Position numbers and translations under genes: made by a program. The notes beneath the pieces were generated by a model. That model had not been told where the DNA came from. It did no database searches and was given only the letters and a program-made list of their open reading frames with translations. 64,000 nucleotides of DNA, taken from the NCBI GenBank assembly GCA_020796225.1, contig CM036764.1:27254233-27318232 (forward strand). Direction: 5' to 3'. Position 1 is the first letter of the stretch. The number at the start of each line of letters is the position of its first letter. Source of the DNA: Arion vulgaris (lineage: Eukaryota; Mollusca; Gastropoda; Stylommatophora; Arionidae). This document shows positions 41,198-52,690 of this stretch, piece by piece.

Positions 41198-42205
41198 TAA
41201 TCTGCTTCTGTCTGGATTTACACTGACCTATTTTGGATATTGCGTACAACAATCATCAAATGCTGAGACTATGATTGAATGTTGTTGGTTATTTGATTGA
41301 TTTATTAGGTCAGAGTTCAACTGAGATTATCTGAAGATCAATGTTTGTGTGCAGGAACTGGCATCACTGCATGTCTGTTGCAGTATCACTAATTCAAGAA
41401 CGCTTTATTCGAATTCATATATTGATTATTCACTACCGTTCATTGGAAGATTGTTTTCACTTATATATTTTTGTGACTGTTCAGTTATATTTTGGGTACT
41501 ACACAGTCATATTTTTGGGACTATTATTCAGTCATATTTATGGGACTATTCAGTATCATTCATTGGAAGATTTATTCCAAGTCATTGAGGGGACTGTTTA
41601 TTATCATTCATTGACTAGTATCATGGGTTCCCTTGTCATCATCAGTACACATTTATAGTGAAATTTCCATAACTGCCACATTGAGAACTACAGTATGAGA
41701 GGGTAAGAGTGTATAAGTGATGGTATAGTTAACATGCATGGTAATCATTGATTACTATGAGTAGGTTGGAGATTAGAAGCCTATTCAGTAAGAAAAAATA
41801 TATTTTCCATTTTTGTATACATATGTCTTTCACAATTATAATGTGACTCTGAAAAGTATGTTGTTGTGGTCTTGTTATCAGCAGTGACTACTGTCTAGTG
41901 GATTCATTCCAGATACATTTATTCTTATTATCATATATTTATGTTTTTCAATGGTACCACACTTCATCTGCACATTGTGGTTGCATAGTTGGGGCTTCAG
42001 ATGCTGGTTTATGTTTATTATTCCCACATTTATTGTACCATTTTGAGATTCTCTTAATAGATAAATGGGACTGGTCTAATTTTGAGGGCCACATTCATGT
42101 TTTTGTTTTCTTCACCTAATTTTGTATGCAATAGATGATGTGGATATTTAATTGTAGATGTGTTTTTTCAACTTACTTTCTGTGTAATAAATATGATACT
42201 ACATG
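41198..42205 (+). other. Probable DNAJC13 3' UTR
   Basis: Non-coding AT-rich sequence after the stop. It contains several CATTGGAAGA and ACTATTCAGT echoes at 41440-41620 and reaches a canonical poly(A) signal at 42186. No later gene signal interrupts it. The 3' end is inferred from that hexamer only. Confidence 0.5.
42186..42191 (+). terminator. Poly(A) signal AATAAA for DNAJC13 (candidate)
   Basis: AATAAA about 990 bases after the stop codon, the first perfect hexamer I noticed downstream. Cleavage would fall about 15-25 bases later. No transcript evidence is available. Confidence 0.45.
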
Positions 42206-44640
42206 GCAAAATTGGGACATTTTAATAGTATCATCAGAGATTGCTGACATCATTGTATCATGTGAGATATAAACAAAATATATTTGTTTTGTAATAATTT
42301 ATCAAACATCTGGTGAGTTTTTCATCAGTTTGCAAGACTTCATTTGCATTTGATATTAACTTTTGTGATCATTGTTTGTTCTGTTGAACTTGACAATATT
42401 GAAACATGAAAACTGTCTGGTGTTACATATGCCAGTTTGCATTTGTACTGTTACATCTCCAGTTTGGTTTTATATTAAATCCAAGGATATCTTTTTTGGC
42501 CCTAAACTGTAATATTTTGCAAACCTTTGTCTGTCACATTCTTTGTTTTTATGTGTTTCACCAAACCTTTGTCTATCACATTCTGCAAATCTATGTTCCT
42601 TCCGAAATATTGACACTCTACAGACACTGAAAATATAAAGTTTATGATTGCCGTAAATGTATATTTACAATTTGTGCTGCATTTGTTTGAAATTATATTT
42701 TAGAATTTATTAACCTTTTCTATATTTGCTTTCAGTTTGTTATTTCTGTTTCAAATATTAGATGCAGAAATGTAACTCTGTTGTTCTCTCTGAATGTGAG
42801 AAGGGTTGATTGTCAAGTGAGTAGAGCATCTTGCATTATCCATGAAATCAGAATATCAATCATTTTCACAATGGGTACATGACGTAAGAAACAAGTCAAT
42901 TGAAAACAGCAATAAAAGTTTATATGCGCATATTGTGAAGGAGAATGAGAGCGATTTGTGAGTTTGGCAACTCAAGAGACTGCAGAGATGGGAGCATCCA
43001 TTCAACTGTCTCATAAGGAGGAAGATCTTACACCTGGTATGTTAAGATGAAAACTTTACAGTAGAGCATAAAGAGAACATTATAAGCATGTGTATGCTTT
43101 CCTGAACAAAAATTCCAGAATTATACTAATTTCATCTGCTATTTTACTTTCAAGAAGCTGAATTGAATATTGGAAATTCTTTGTGCTTTTTTCTCTTTCA
43201 AATATAAGCTGCAGTTGTTTTTTTTTTACATGTAAAATTTTGCTTGATCATTCCTGTTTATGTTATTCTTACACTATGCTCTCTCTTTAATTGCTTTTGG
43301 TTATATGCATTTTTTAATAGCTATGTGAAGAAAATTGTTGCTGTTTTTGTGTTTTTCATACTTTCATGATTTTGTTTTACTAACATTGTATATGTAGAAT
43401 TTTATTGTCCCTTTACTAACATATTATTTGTATTCTATTTACTTTATTGCATGTTGCATCTTATTTTCATATTGTCTGTGTTATATTATGGCTTGTACTA
43501 ATTACATTTTCTTGTTATAATCGTTTTACTATCTAGTCTTCTAACCATGTATGTAGTTGCTTTCTTGTGTTACTTCCCTCTTTCTAGCTTTGTTGTGGTA
43601 TATTATTTGCTGATCATTTTATGAAAGTACGCCATTGGTGCCTCTTAATTTTGCAAAGCAGAATCATAACTTCAGTTTGGTTTTTTTTAGTTACTATTGC
43701 AATCAAATTTTTTGTTATTTCTATCTGGGGAAAAAGATAGACATATTTTTTTAGTTACAACTCAATTTTTTTCTTTATTCCTGTCTCTGGTGAAATGAAT
43801 AGATACATTTTTTAAGTTATTGTTTCTGCCAAGCTTGTTATCATGTCTGTCGCTGATGAATGAGGTAGATAAAAGAGACCATAAAAATAATTTCCTGGTT
43901 AAACATTTTAGTCTCACATCTATTGTTAAGAAGGAAGCATAATGTCTGACAGTAGAGTGGTTTCAACAAAATATCAGTAATATATGTTCATGTTGTTTAT
44001 TATTATTGAAGTTTAATGTATACAAAATGATGTGTATTCACTTGAATTTTCTGTGTGTATTTTTTAAAATGTACAAGAAAAATAATCTAGTGACGTTAAT
44101 TGTTTTTTGTAATAGTGTTTTACCTGGTTTTTTTTAATGTATGTTTTCCCAATTCTATGTACTCTTCTTTCTATCATGATAGATGACTTTCTTGATAATG
44201 ATGTTCCTCTTTGTTGTAATGTTGATCCTTTTGTTGTACTGTATCAACATTTAAGCAATTGCTTTTATTAAAATCTGATGTGACATTGAAAAAATGTATT
44301 TATTGAACTGAACTTTGTTCATATCCTGCTTGAGGTCTTTTTATATATATATTGACATAAATTGTTGTATGTTATAGGTTAGATTATGCTGACCAATATT
44401 TCTGTCATTATGTGTGTGTCAGATAACATGATAGGTGACGTTGGTACACAAATTGATCATCAGTGGATATCAAAAGTCATCAATAAATCTCATGATATAT
44501 TTTCCTGACATCTTACTATCATTTTCATTGTTGTTAGCGCAGCTAGCGGTAGTCAAGGCTACAGATCAGAAATGAGAAAATAAAGGTCAGAATTTTTAAT
44601 AGTTTCAGTTTGGAATATCTTCATTGCACTCCGGACATGT
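42206..44640. other. Intergenic sequence, nothing recognised
   Basis: AT-rich sequence after the DNAJC13 poly(A) signal with T-tracts, no SINE or LINE copy that I could identify, and no ORF with support. The longest repeat-poor stretch of the window. Confidence 0.55.
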
Positions 44641-44646
44641 CTATAG

Positions 44647-45080
44647 ATGCTCCAATATCCTTCGCAATATCTCCAACAGCTTCCAGCTACTGACAGTACG
44701 AGTTTGATTGATGAGCCTACTCATATACCTATTGTGCTGGGCCCTTCCCATCTATCCTACACCCATAAAAGCGGTACTACAGGCAGTAACGACAGACCTA
44801 ATTCACTCACGAAAATAGTTACCAGACTTTCTACATGTTGGGTTAATTTGAAATCATTTCCTGGAGTTGCTTTTTGGTTCTTTAGGAAGCTGAAATGCAC
44901 TGAGAACCTACAAGGGCATCCTGTGTCAAGTGGTGTTATTTCTAATCAATTCTCTAGTTTGAAGCTGATCATTCACTATTGGTTTCATACAACGAATTGT
45001 TGTATAACTAGAGTAGTCGTTTTTTTACTTTCATTTCATCGTACTTTTGTTGTTTTCTTCTATCAACCACTAATTTCGTT
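44647..45080 (+). other. Possible LINE endonuclease fragment before the 36-bp array (doubtful)
   Basis: The frame reads DSTSLIDEPTHIPIVLGPSH, reminiscent of the PTH/RIP segment of LINE endonucleases, then loses similarity and runs into the 36-bp array. Weak; could be chance. Confidence 0.25.
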
Positions 45081-45094
45081 AGTTTCTTCTATCA

Positions 45095-45665
45095 ACCAGT
45101 TACATTGTCGTTGTTTTTTCTTCATCAACCAGCTTACATTGTCGTTAGTTTTTCTTCTATCAACCCAGCTTACATTGTCGTTAGTTTTTCTTCTATCAAC
45201 CCAGCTTACATTGTCGTTAGTTTTTCTTCTATCAACCCAGCTTACATTGTCGTTAGTTTTTCTTCTATCAACCCAGCTTACATTGTCGTTAGTTTTTCTT
45301 CTATCAACCCAGCTTACATTGTCGTTAGTTTTTCTTCTATCAACCCAGCTTACATTGTCGTTAGTTTTTCTTCTATCAACCCAAGCTTAATTGTCGTAGT
45401 TTTTCTTCTATCAACCCAGCTTACATTGTCGTAGTTTTCTTCTATCAACCCAGCTTACATTGTCGTTAGTTTTTCTTCTATCAACCCAGCTTACATTGTC
45501 GTTAGTTTTTTCTTCTATCAACCCAGCTTACATTGTCGTTAGTTTTTCTTCTATCAACCTAGCTTACATTGTCGTTAGTTTTTCTTCTATCAACCCAGCT
45601 TACATTGTCGCTAGTTTTTCTTCTATCAACTCAGCTTACATTGTCGCTAGTGTTTTATTCTATCA
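45095..45665 (+). repeat. 36-bp tandem array
   Basis: About 16 units of ACCCAGCTTACATTGTCGTT plus AGTTTTTCTTCTATCA. At 36 bases it keeps frame and yields 12-residue peptide repeats (AYIVVSFSSINP in one frame, LTLSLVFLLSTQ in another). Indels at 45382-45440 shift the frame. No start context, signal or splice logic supports coding. Confidence 0.93.
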
Positions 45666-45879
45666 ACTTACTTCATTATAGTTTATTTTCTCATAAGACA
45701 CTACTTAAATTGTATCCATATTTCATGTTAACTAACAGCAACTATTGAATGTCCACTTCCATGACCTACATATCCTTCTCAAGTACCAATAAATTCTCTA
45801 TGTTTTCCACAATAATTTTGTCTAATTCTTTCATTAACTTTTTACTTTAATGTTAGTAAAATTATATTGTGGGAGGCCT

Positions 45880-46745
45880 AACAGAAAGATAATGTTAGAG
45901 TAAGGTATCCCACAAGAAGGAGTACTGTCCCCTTCTGTCTAAAATATTAGAACAAGATATCACACAATAAAGTACTGTCCCTTCTGTCTACAACATTAGA
46001 ATAAGATATCCCACAAGAAGGAGTACTGTCCCCTTCCGTCTAAAATATTAGAACAAGGTATTACACAAGAAAGAGTAATGTCCCCTTCTGTCTACAACAT
46101 TAGAATAAGATATCCCACAAGAAGGAGCACTGTCCCCTTCCGTCTAAAATATTAGAACAAGGTATCACACAATAAAGAGTACTGTCCCCTTCTGTCTACA
46201 TCAAAATAAGGTATCCTATAAAAAAAAGGGTACTGTCCCTTCTGTCTACCATCAGAATAAGATATCCCACAAGAGTGATTACTGTCGCCTCCTGTCTACA
46301 ACATTAGCATTAGAATAAGGTATCCCACAAGAGTGATTACTGTCGTCTCCTGTCTACAACATTAGCATTAGAATAAGGTATCCCACAAGAGTGATTACTG
46401 TCGCCTCCTGTCTACAACATTAGCATTAGAATAAGGTATCCCACAAGAGTGATTACTGTCGCCTCCTGTCTACAACATTAGCATTAGAATAAGGTATCCC
46501 ACAAGAGTGATTACTGTCCCTCCTGTCTACACATTGGCATTAGAATAAGGTATCCACAAGAGTGATTACTGTCGCCTCCTGTCTACAACTTAGCATTAGA
46601 ATAAGGTATCCAAAGGTGATTACTGTCTCCTGTCTACAACATTGGCATTAGAATAAGGTATCCACAAGAGTGATTACTGTCCCTCCCGTCTACAACATTA
46701 GCATTAGAATAAGATATCCCACAAGAAGGAGTACTGTCCCCTTCT
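45880..46745 (+). repeat. 58-bp tandem array
   Basis: About 15 units built on ATTAGAATAAGGTATCCCAC, AAGAGTGATTACTGTC and TCCTGTCTACAACATTAGC. The left half uses an AAGGAGTACTGTCCCCTTC subtype, the middle an AAGAGTGATTACTGTCGCC subtype, and the final unit returns to the first. Right-hand units carry scattered one-base losses. Confidence 0.92.
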
Positions 46746-47186
46746 ATCTTCCTACTTATTATAAATGATATGGAAAAAAAATCTCTTTGATTGCACTTCA
46801 CAGGGAATGTCAACGCTTAGGAACTGAAGATTAGGAAAGAAACTACAGCAATTACAAACTCCAGAATGCAAGATGCACTTTTAAATTTTTTAAATTGGAC
46901 AAAGACATGGCTGCTGACATCAACAAGAGAAAAACCACATAGACAATCTCTAATACATATTTTTAAAAATACAACATAATTTCACTACAAAACAACCCAA
47001 AGTAACTGATCATTATAATGGACAGCAGACTGATATAGACAAAGGGGAATAGACAACGCTGAAAAAAATATCTAGACACTGAATAGGAATGATGAAAATG
47101 TTGGCATATATCAACTAGAGTCCAGACTGCAACACTTGAAAAAACCTCTAAATAGGTAAGAGGTAGACCAGTACTTGATTATCAAA

Positions 47187-47455
47187 ACACGTAATCACAA
47201 GTACTGTAGTTTTACAAATTACAAAAACAATGACAAAATACAGCAATCAGCTTTTCGACAACAAGGCTTTAAAACAAATGGACCAATTTTTTTTTTTAAA
47301 TTTGTCACTCCTGTTGTTGTTTTTGATAAAGGCCTTGTTGGTTGAAATGTTGCTGTATTTTGTCATTGTTTTTGTAATTTGTAAAACTACAGTACTTTGT
47401 GATTACATGTTTTGTCAATCAAATAGTTTTACTGCAGTCTCATCTATTTTGTGAA
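47187..47455. mobile_element. Short Penelope-like head-to-head composite with 15-bp target duplication
   Basis: A - strand arm (47187 to about 47285) faces a + strand arm (about 47290-47455). Both are PLE 3' ends alike those at 30271-32142. A perfect 15-bp direct repeat, TACTTGATTATCAAA, flanks the unit at 47172-47186 and 47456-47470. As in the larger composite, the - arm starts at ACACGTAATCAC and lacks the tail, while the + arm runs through TAGTTTTACTGCAG. It is inserted in a degenerate LINE remnant whose C-terminal part follows at 47480. Confidence 0.85.
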
Positions 47456-47470
47456 TACTTGATTATCAAA

Positions 47471-47955
47471 TCACAGCCTTAGCCACTGCATCAAAAATAC
47501 ATTTTCCAAATCTATTGAAGTACTATACCACACACTTCTTCATTGGAACCATGAAATACACTCCTATAGAGACATTATCATACCGTCAGTCAATGCAAAA
47601 CAGAGAATGGGTAATTCCAAATGTTTGCCTCAGAACAGGCCATAACAAAATGAGACACCACCTGAACACCATATTCAAGATAGGTATCATAAGCTCTGCC
47701 ATTGTGATGTGATAAATATGACAGCAGAACATATACAAAAATGTCAACTGGAGACGGAATTGAAAAAAGGAATGTGGCCCACACCTATCACCTTTAAAGA
47801 GAAACTATATGGTGGAATTGAAACAGATAGCAACTATATTATGGATCCGAAATCACAGTCTTCATCTTCAAGACTTCCAGCAAAGTTTAAGACTTCAGCA
47901 ATGCTTGGCTCATGCTGGAGCTTATGTCATGTAGACATAGAATTGAAGAACTGAG
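47471..47955 (+). pseudogene. LINE RNase H-like C-terminus
   Basis: Frames at 47515 and 47709 read PNVCLRTGHNKMRHHLNTIF, then TAEHIQKCQLETELKKGMWP and FKEKLYGG. LRTGHN-x3-HL followed by C, TxEH and C is the RNase H / zinc-knuckle end of jockey- or CR1-type LINEs. The Penelope-like composite at 47187 is inserted just before it. Confidence 0.72.
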
Positions 47956-48958
47956 GTGTTTGTGGATTGTTTCTCCTCCTTCCCCCTTACGAACAGAAAC
48001 TAGACTTTGACTGCTCTAACCAAATGGGATGAGAGAGTTCTCTGTTCTTCTTGATGAAGCAGTCAGTCAAGGTAGGGATCACTGTGCTCATTCCCCATCA
48101 CCAGATTATCTGCAGGTCATGACAAGCTCTCTACTATTCTCTAATCATATATTCACGGCAGGAGGATCGTGTCATAAGTCACTGTATCATTATGATTGGT
48201 GTCAGTTGTCGGAAAGCTAAACAAATTGATTCTCTATCCTCAAAACTAGTCAGTATCCTTGTAGCTCATTTCCAACCACAGAGGGTGCATGCATAATGTC
48301 TAGTTAGACAGAAATTTATGCAGATGAGCTACAAGTAAGATTTTGCAATCAGAAAAACCCCACTTCGTAGTACCACATCTACTGATTTACACAGTAGCAT
48401 GGTGTCAGATCTGATTGAGCTTATGGGAGACCGCCAGTGCTGACTGATACCAGAATCACTATCTAAAATGAGTAAAGATCACAGAAGAAATGTTATGTAA
48501 TGATATCAGCCTACTAGTTAATTATCAGGTTGTTGTCTCTGCTGTGAAGTGTTAATTGTGTCCCATAAATAACTATAATACCTGTTGTAAAGTAATGACG
48601 ATGTATTTCCTTCCCCTAATCGTTTCTTATAAATTTATTAGAAAGCATTGTTGCAAACATACCATTTTCCTGTTACAACATGACACCAAGTACAGCGGTT
48701 TTGGAAATGTATCTTATTCCTGTTATTTGTTAGACTGCCGTAATTTGTGCTGTATTTCTTGCACCATCTGTAATCAGTTTAACAGGTCTATCATTTATTC
48801 TTGTTCCTGTTGCTATATAGAATTTGTTTATGATGTAAAATGGTGATGATGTCCATATTAACAGTGTTTGTTTTGTTCTCAACACAATTATCATGGCCAT
48901 GAATTATGAAATAAACATGTTATCCATGATACAGAATTTGTGTTTTTATTATCAATAT
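47956..48958. other. Intergenic sequence with one arm of an inverted duplication
   Basis: Segment 48364-48420 matches, inverted, 50398-50455 (shared words ATCTGACACCATGCTAC and CAGTAGATGTGGTACTA). Otherwise no recognised feature; ORFs here lack support. Confidence 0.5.
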
Positions 48959-49180
48959 AAGGGAAGACCGCAGTAAAACTATGAAGCAAATGCGAAACAC
49001 ATAAAAACAAATTATTGTAGTTTTACAAAATACAAAAATAATACACAGCAATGATTTGACCAGAAGGCCTTTATCAAGCAAAGGATACAAAAGAGGTGAA
49101 AAATTTCACCTCTCACACAACAAACATCTGTGTATTGTTTTTGTTTTTTGTGAAACTACAGTACTTTGTTTTTACGTATT
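48959..49180. mobile_element. Third Penelope-like head-to-head composite
   Basis: A - arm from 48959 to about 49100 begins with the tail (GACCGCAGTAAAACTA) and contains the AAGGCCTTTATCAAG segment. A + arm from about 49104 to 49180 ends near TTTTTACGTATTTC without the tail. The arms meet at a palindrome, GAGGTGAAA-AA-TTTCACCTC. So this is the same short-arm/long-arm layout as the other two composites but in opposite orientation. The + arm lacks the TTGATAAAGGCC part. No clear target duplication was seen. Confidence 0.7.
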
Positions 49181-49539
49181 TCACCATTGTTTTTTTTATT
49201 GATAATTAACAGATGTTTATTTCAGCTGGATACATATATATATTCCTCTCATACCGTTATACGTTACATAGGGTCTGCAAACAATTTTCTGTATACCACT
49301 CTGTACTGTGTAACTCACTCATTCTATTTCATGGAATTGAGTCCAATATTTGTTGCCATTATTTAGGGTTTCCTAGGTGTCCTCTCTTTCTTGAACCATC
49401 TTCCTCCCACTTCAATGCCTGTTTTGGTAATTCTTTGATCATTTCTTTTCAAGGTATGCCCAACATATCTCCATCTTCTTATAAAATACTTACTAGTGGT
49501 TAACCAGATTTAAGCTTGATAGTGGTATACTTTTGCAAG

Positions 49540-50110
49540 GTTTAAGTGATAGGTAAATAGATGGAAATGGAATAAAGGAAATCCAAAGACGAACAAACAT
49601 AGACTCACAAAAACTTAACAACTAAAAATGGTATGGAACAGATAGGACAATAAAGATCAGAATACTAAGAATATGCATATTCCCAGTAGCAACATATGAA
49701 TGCAAGACATTGACATTTACCAAGCCAATGGAAAAGCATATGGGCTTTTGACTAGAAATATTATTGAAGGGTCTTCCAGATACCATATACAGAGAAGAGA
49801 ACAGATTTATTTATCTAGAAGGAACTCAACATTAAGGAAAAGTCGCGGATGATACAAATAAAAGAGAGAAAACTGACATATTTTGGGCACATAAAAAGAC
49901 ATGAAAGATTAAAGAAGACGGTAATGGCAGGAGGCATTCTGACAAATAGAATAGGCAGACATCAGAGAAGATGGATTAACAATGTGAAAGATGATCTGAA
50001 TATGAAGGCAGTAGAGGTATGATATATGATCTGTGTGAGAGAGAAATTCTTAAGGACCGTTAGTATGGCAAAGTTCTACTAAGGACAAGCTATTGGATGA
50101 TGATAAAATG
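49540..50110 (+). pseudogene. LINE reverse transcriptase tail
   Basis: Reads RILRICIFPVATYECKTLTF, KPMEKHMGF, then TDIFWAHKKT and GRHQRRWINNVKDDLN. Same clade as 14630-15180. Many stops. Confidence 0.65.
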
Positions 50111-50397
50111 ATGGATGTATGGCTTTAACATGTTTACGTTCAGGAACACAAACTCATGGTTTTGTAGTAAGAAAATTGAAAAATAGTAAAAACTAATTTA
50201 GCACACAAAATGGTATACATAAGAACTAAATAAATCTGTTTAAATCAACGGTAAAAGATGCTCAAGGTGCGAGATAAATTGACAAATTTATTATAAACAA
50301 CTAGTCAACTATACTAGTCGGAACTTTTAAGGAAAAACTTGAAAATTATGGATAATAGAAAGTATTAATATTGATTATTAGGCATGGGTCAGCTCTG

Positions 50398-50455
50398 TCG
50401 ATCTATTCTACGATCAATCAAATCTGACACCATGCTACAGTATAACTCAGTAGAT
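50398..50455 (+). repeat. Inverted duplicate of 48364-48420
   Basis: About 57 bases shared in opposite orientation with few differences, 2 kb apart. It could be two ends of one element (long terminal inverted repeats) or two copies of a dispersed repeat. Confidence 0.6.
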
Positions 50456-50864
50456 GTGGTACTATCAAGATTGAATTTGTTTCCATTGTGGGCAGGTTTC
50501 GGTACGCGGGCGTAGGTTGCTACCATTACCTTGAGATGTAGAAACATAAGTTACTTTTCAACTGCTTTGTTAAATATCTTCACTTTCGTTTCTCTTGTAA
50601 TTTTTCATCATTCATGTAAGCAAACAGAGCAGTCATTTCAGACGATCATCAAATGTTGGTATCTGAGACACGTTAATGGATCACAAACATTTTTTTTTGC
50701 TTCTTGTCTTTATGACTTGTGATTAAGCAAACGCTATGCACGGTGTTTTCGTCTTCACAATTAATGCTATTATTGCTGATATCTTAACCATTGGTCTTCC
50801 TTTGACATATCTGGCATCTACAAGACAGCAGTTGTCTATTAACAGTTATAAAATACGAGGTAGA

Positions 50865-50884
50865 CCGCGGCCATCATGGCCGCG
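50865..50884. repeat. GC-rich perfect palindrome containing ATGG
   Basis: CGCGGCCAT-C-ATGGCCGCG, a 19-base perfect inverted repeat with a one-base centre and four CpGs, preceded by ACC. It stands out in AT-rich, CpG-poor sequence. The ATG inside (50876) has a good context and reads MAASFSHVEYDIDSD before a stop, close to a GTAAGA. Confidence 0.7.
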
Positions 50885-51066
50885 AGTTTTTCACATGTGG
50901 AGTATGACATTGACAGTGACTGAGTAAGAAAATATTGGATGGATGAGGGTTATTGCATGTGGTAAAGTCAGTCACATAAATAATAAACGGTTTTAGGGAC
51001 AATAACTTGTGAACAACCTTTATCGTTGATCAACGTTCTTCATAAAAGGAAATCGCAAATAGTACA

Positions 51067-51186
51067 ATGAAGCAATCGTTCCGCATTTTTACAATTTTTC
51101 TATTATTCTTTTTAATGTTCCTTAGCAACGGGAACGGACAAAACCATAGCTGTATTGTCAGCAAGATCAGGTTTGTGCACGTTTGA
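51067..51186 (+). CDS. Candidate small secreted-peptide exon
   Basis: A 39-codon ORF begins MKQSFRIFTIFLLFFLMFLS and continues NGNGQNHSCIVSKIR. The first 25 residues are a convincing signal peptide (basic start, long Phe/Leu core, small residues before a likely cut near NGNG|Q). A possible donor GTTTGT at 51171 would splice the exon in phase 2 after SKI; without splicing it stops at 51186. A TATA-like CATAAAAGG is about 25 bases upstream of the ATG. No downstream exon was found, so it could be the first exon of a secreted peptide or a chance hydrophobic ORF in T-rich DNA. Confidence 0.35.
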   Translation: MKQSFRIFTIFLLFFLMFLSNGNGQNHSCIVSKIRFVHV

Positions 51187-52179
51187 TATAACTAAATACA
51201 ATTTAGCGAGAAATGTTGAACACATCAACAAAGTGAGATGCAATTATAATATAGCAGTACTTGACATACGAACGATGTTTTGGTCAACATTATGATGTCC
51301 ATGTCTTAACATAGTTGCTCACAGCTGCTAATGAGCGGGAAATCATAAGTCATAACAGATTATTGATTATGAGTATGAGATCATAGATGGCATTGTCTTA
51401 AAAGAACTGCAGGAGTAACAGCGAAAGATAAAATTAGAAACGAATAAGTTAGAAGAAAACTACAATTGAAACCAGTGGTACAATTTATAATTAAATAGTT
51501 TGGTTACCTGCAAGAATGCCATGGTATTATCTACCACACTGTGACACACATGAAGCCACATTGAAAAACTACAATAAATACATAGCAAGAGGAAGATCAC
51601 ACAAAAGATGAAGTGACGGCATCAAGAATAACTTTTGAGAAATGAATAGCAGCTTATAAAGCGTATTAGACTAGGCTCCCATAATGATAATATTCTTGCA
51701 TACCACCCCCCACACCCTTCATTGGTGTCCAGCATGCTTATCACAAAGAGATGTTGTTTCTTGCTTCGTTAGCCAAAGAAATATTCTTCAATGATCGCTA
51801 ATGAGAGATGAAGCAAGGTCTTACCGTTGCATTCTCTGACCTTGGCTCTTTGTTCGAAGCACGAGTCACCACTACCACTAAAGTATAATAAGAATGTTTC
51901 TTTACAGGAAATTTATTGGAATATTTCTTTCATAATCAATATAATCTTACCCAAAACACTATCCTCAGGTATCTATTATTTTGCAATAAACATAACTTTT
52001 GTACATTTTGTGCTATATACTGTTTATTTTGTTATCAATTAAAAACAGGCTGAGATGCAATAACTTGGGAAAAACCAATATGATATGTGCCCCCAGACAT
52101 AATGAGACCACATCTCAAGGTAAGATTACTGAACTCTTAAAGAAACATGATTAGTCTAAAACCCACATAGTCTTTTAAT

Positions 52180-52471
52180 TAATTCATCATCATCATCACA
52201 TAGCTTGTCCTGATTAGAACTTTGCCATCCTAACAGTCTTTTGGAATTGTTCCTTCTCATTGGTTAAGTGTCCCCATTCTGCAGCCATCTTGCTCAAAAT
52301 CATCAGTTACTTCCTGAATCCATCTCTTCCTTGGTTGTTCTCTTCTCTTTGACCGAATACCTCCTTCCATAAGGTCTAATCCTTCATGTCTTTTTATATG
52401 TCCAAAATACTACAACTTTTTAATTCTTATTTGTAGCATCAGCCAGTTTTCGTTAATTTTGAGTTCTTTCT

Positions 52472-52512
<41 letters not shown>

Positions 52513-52690
52513 CTCTCTTCTCTGTCCATGATATACGGATGCCTCTTCTGTAACACTTATATTCACAAGCACGTATATGTTTTTCCACAGCCTCATTAAA
52601 TGTCCATGCTTCACACCCATACATTGCCACTGGGAATGTACATGCTCTTGGTAGTCTAATCTTTGTTTTTCTATCAGTTTCATTCCATAT
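52180..52690 (-). pseudogene. LINE reverse transcriptase tail with a TA repeat inside
   Basis: The - strand reads MAMYGCEAWTFNEAVEKHIR, ACEYKCYRRGIRISWTEKRA, then a TA microsatellite (52474-52510) and further tail (KTGxADATNK, RRRWIQEVTDD-like). The TA run lies where related copies have unique sequence. Confidence 0.7.

Noticed and set aside
44647..45681. ORFs of 247, 109 and 73 codons with 12-residue repeats
   Set aside because: Explained by the 36-bp array; two different frames are equally open, and indels in the array break each of them.
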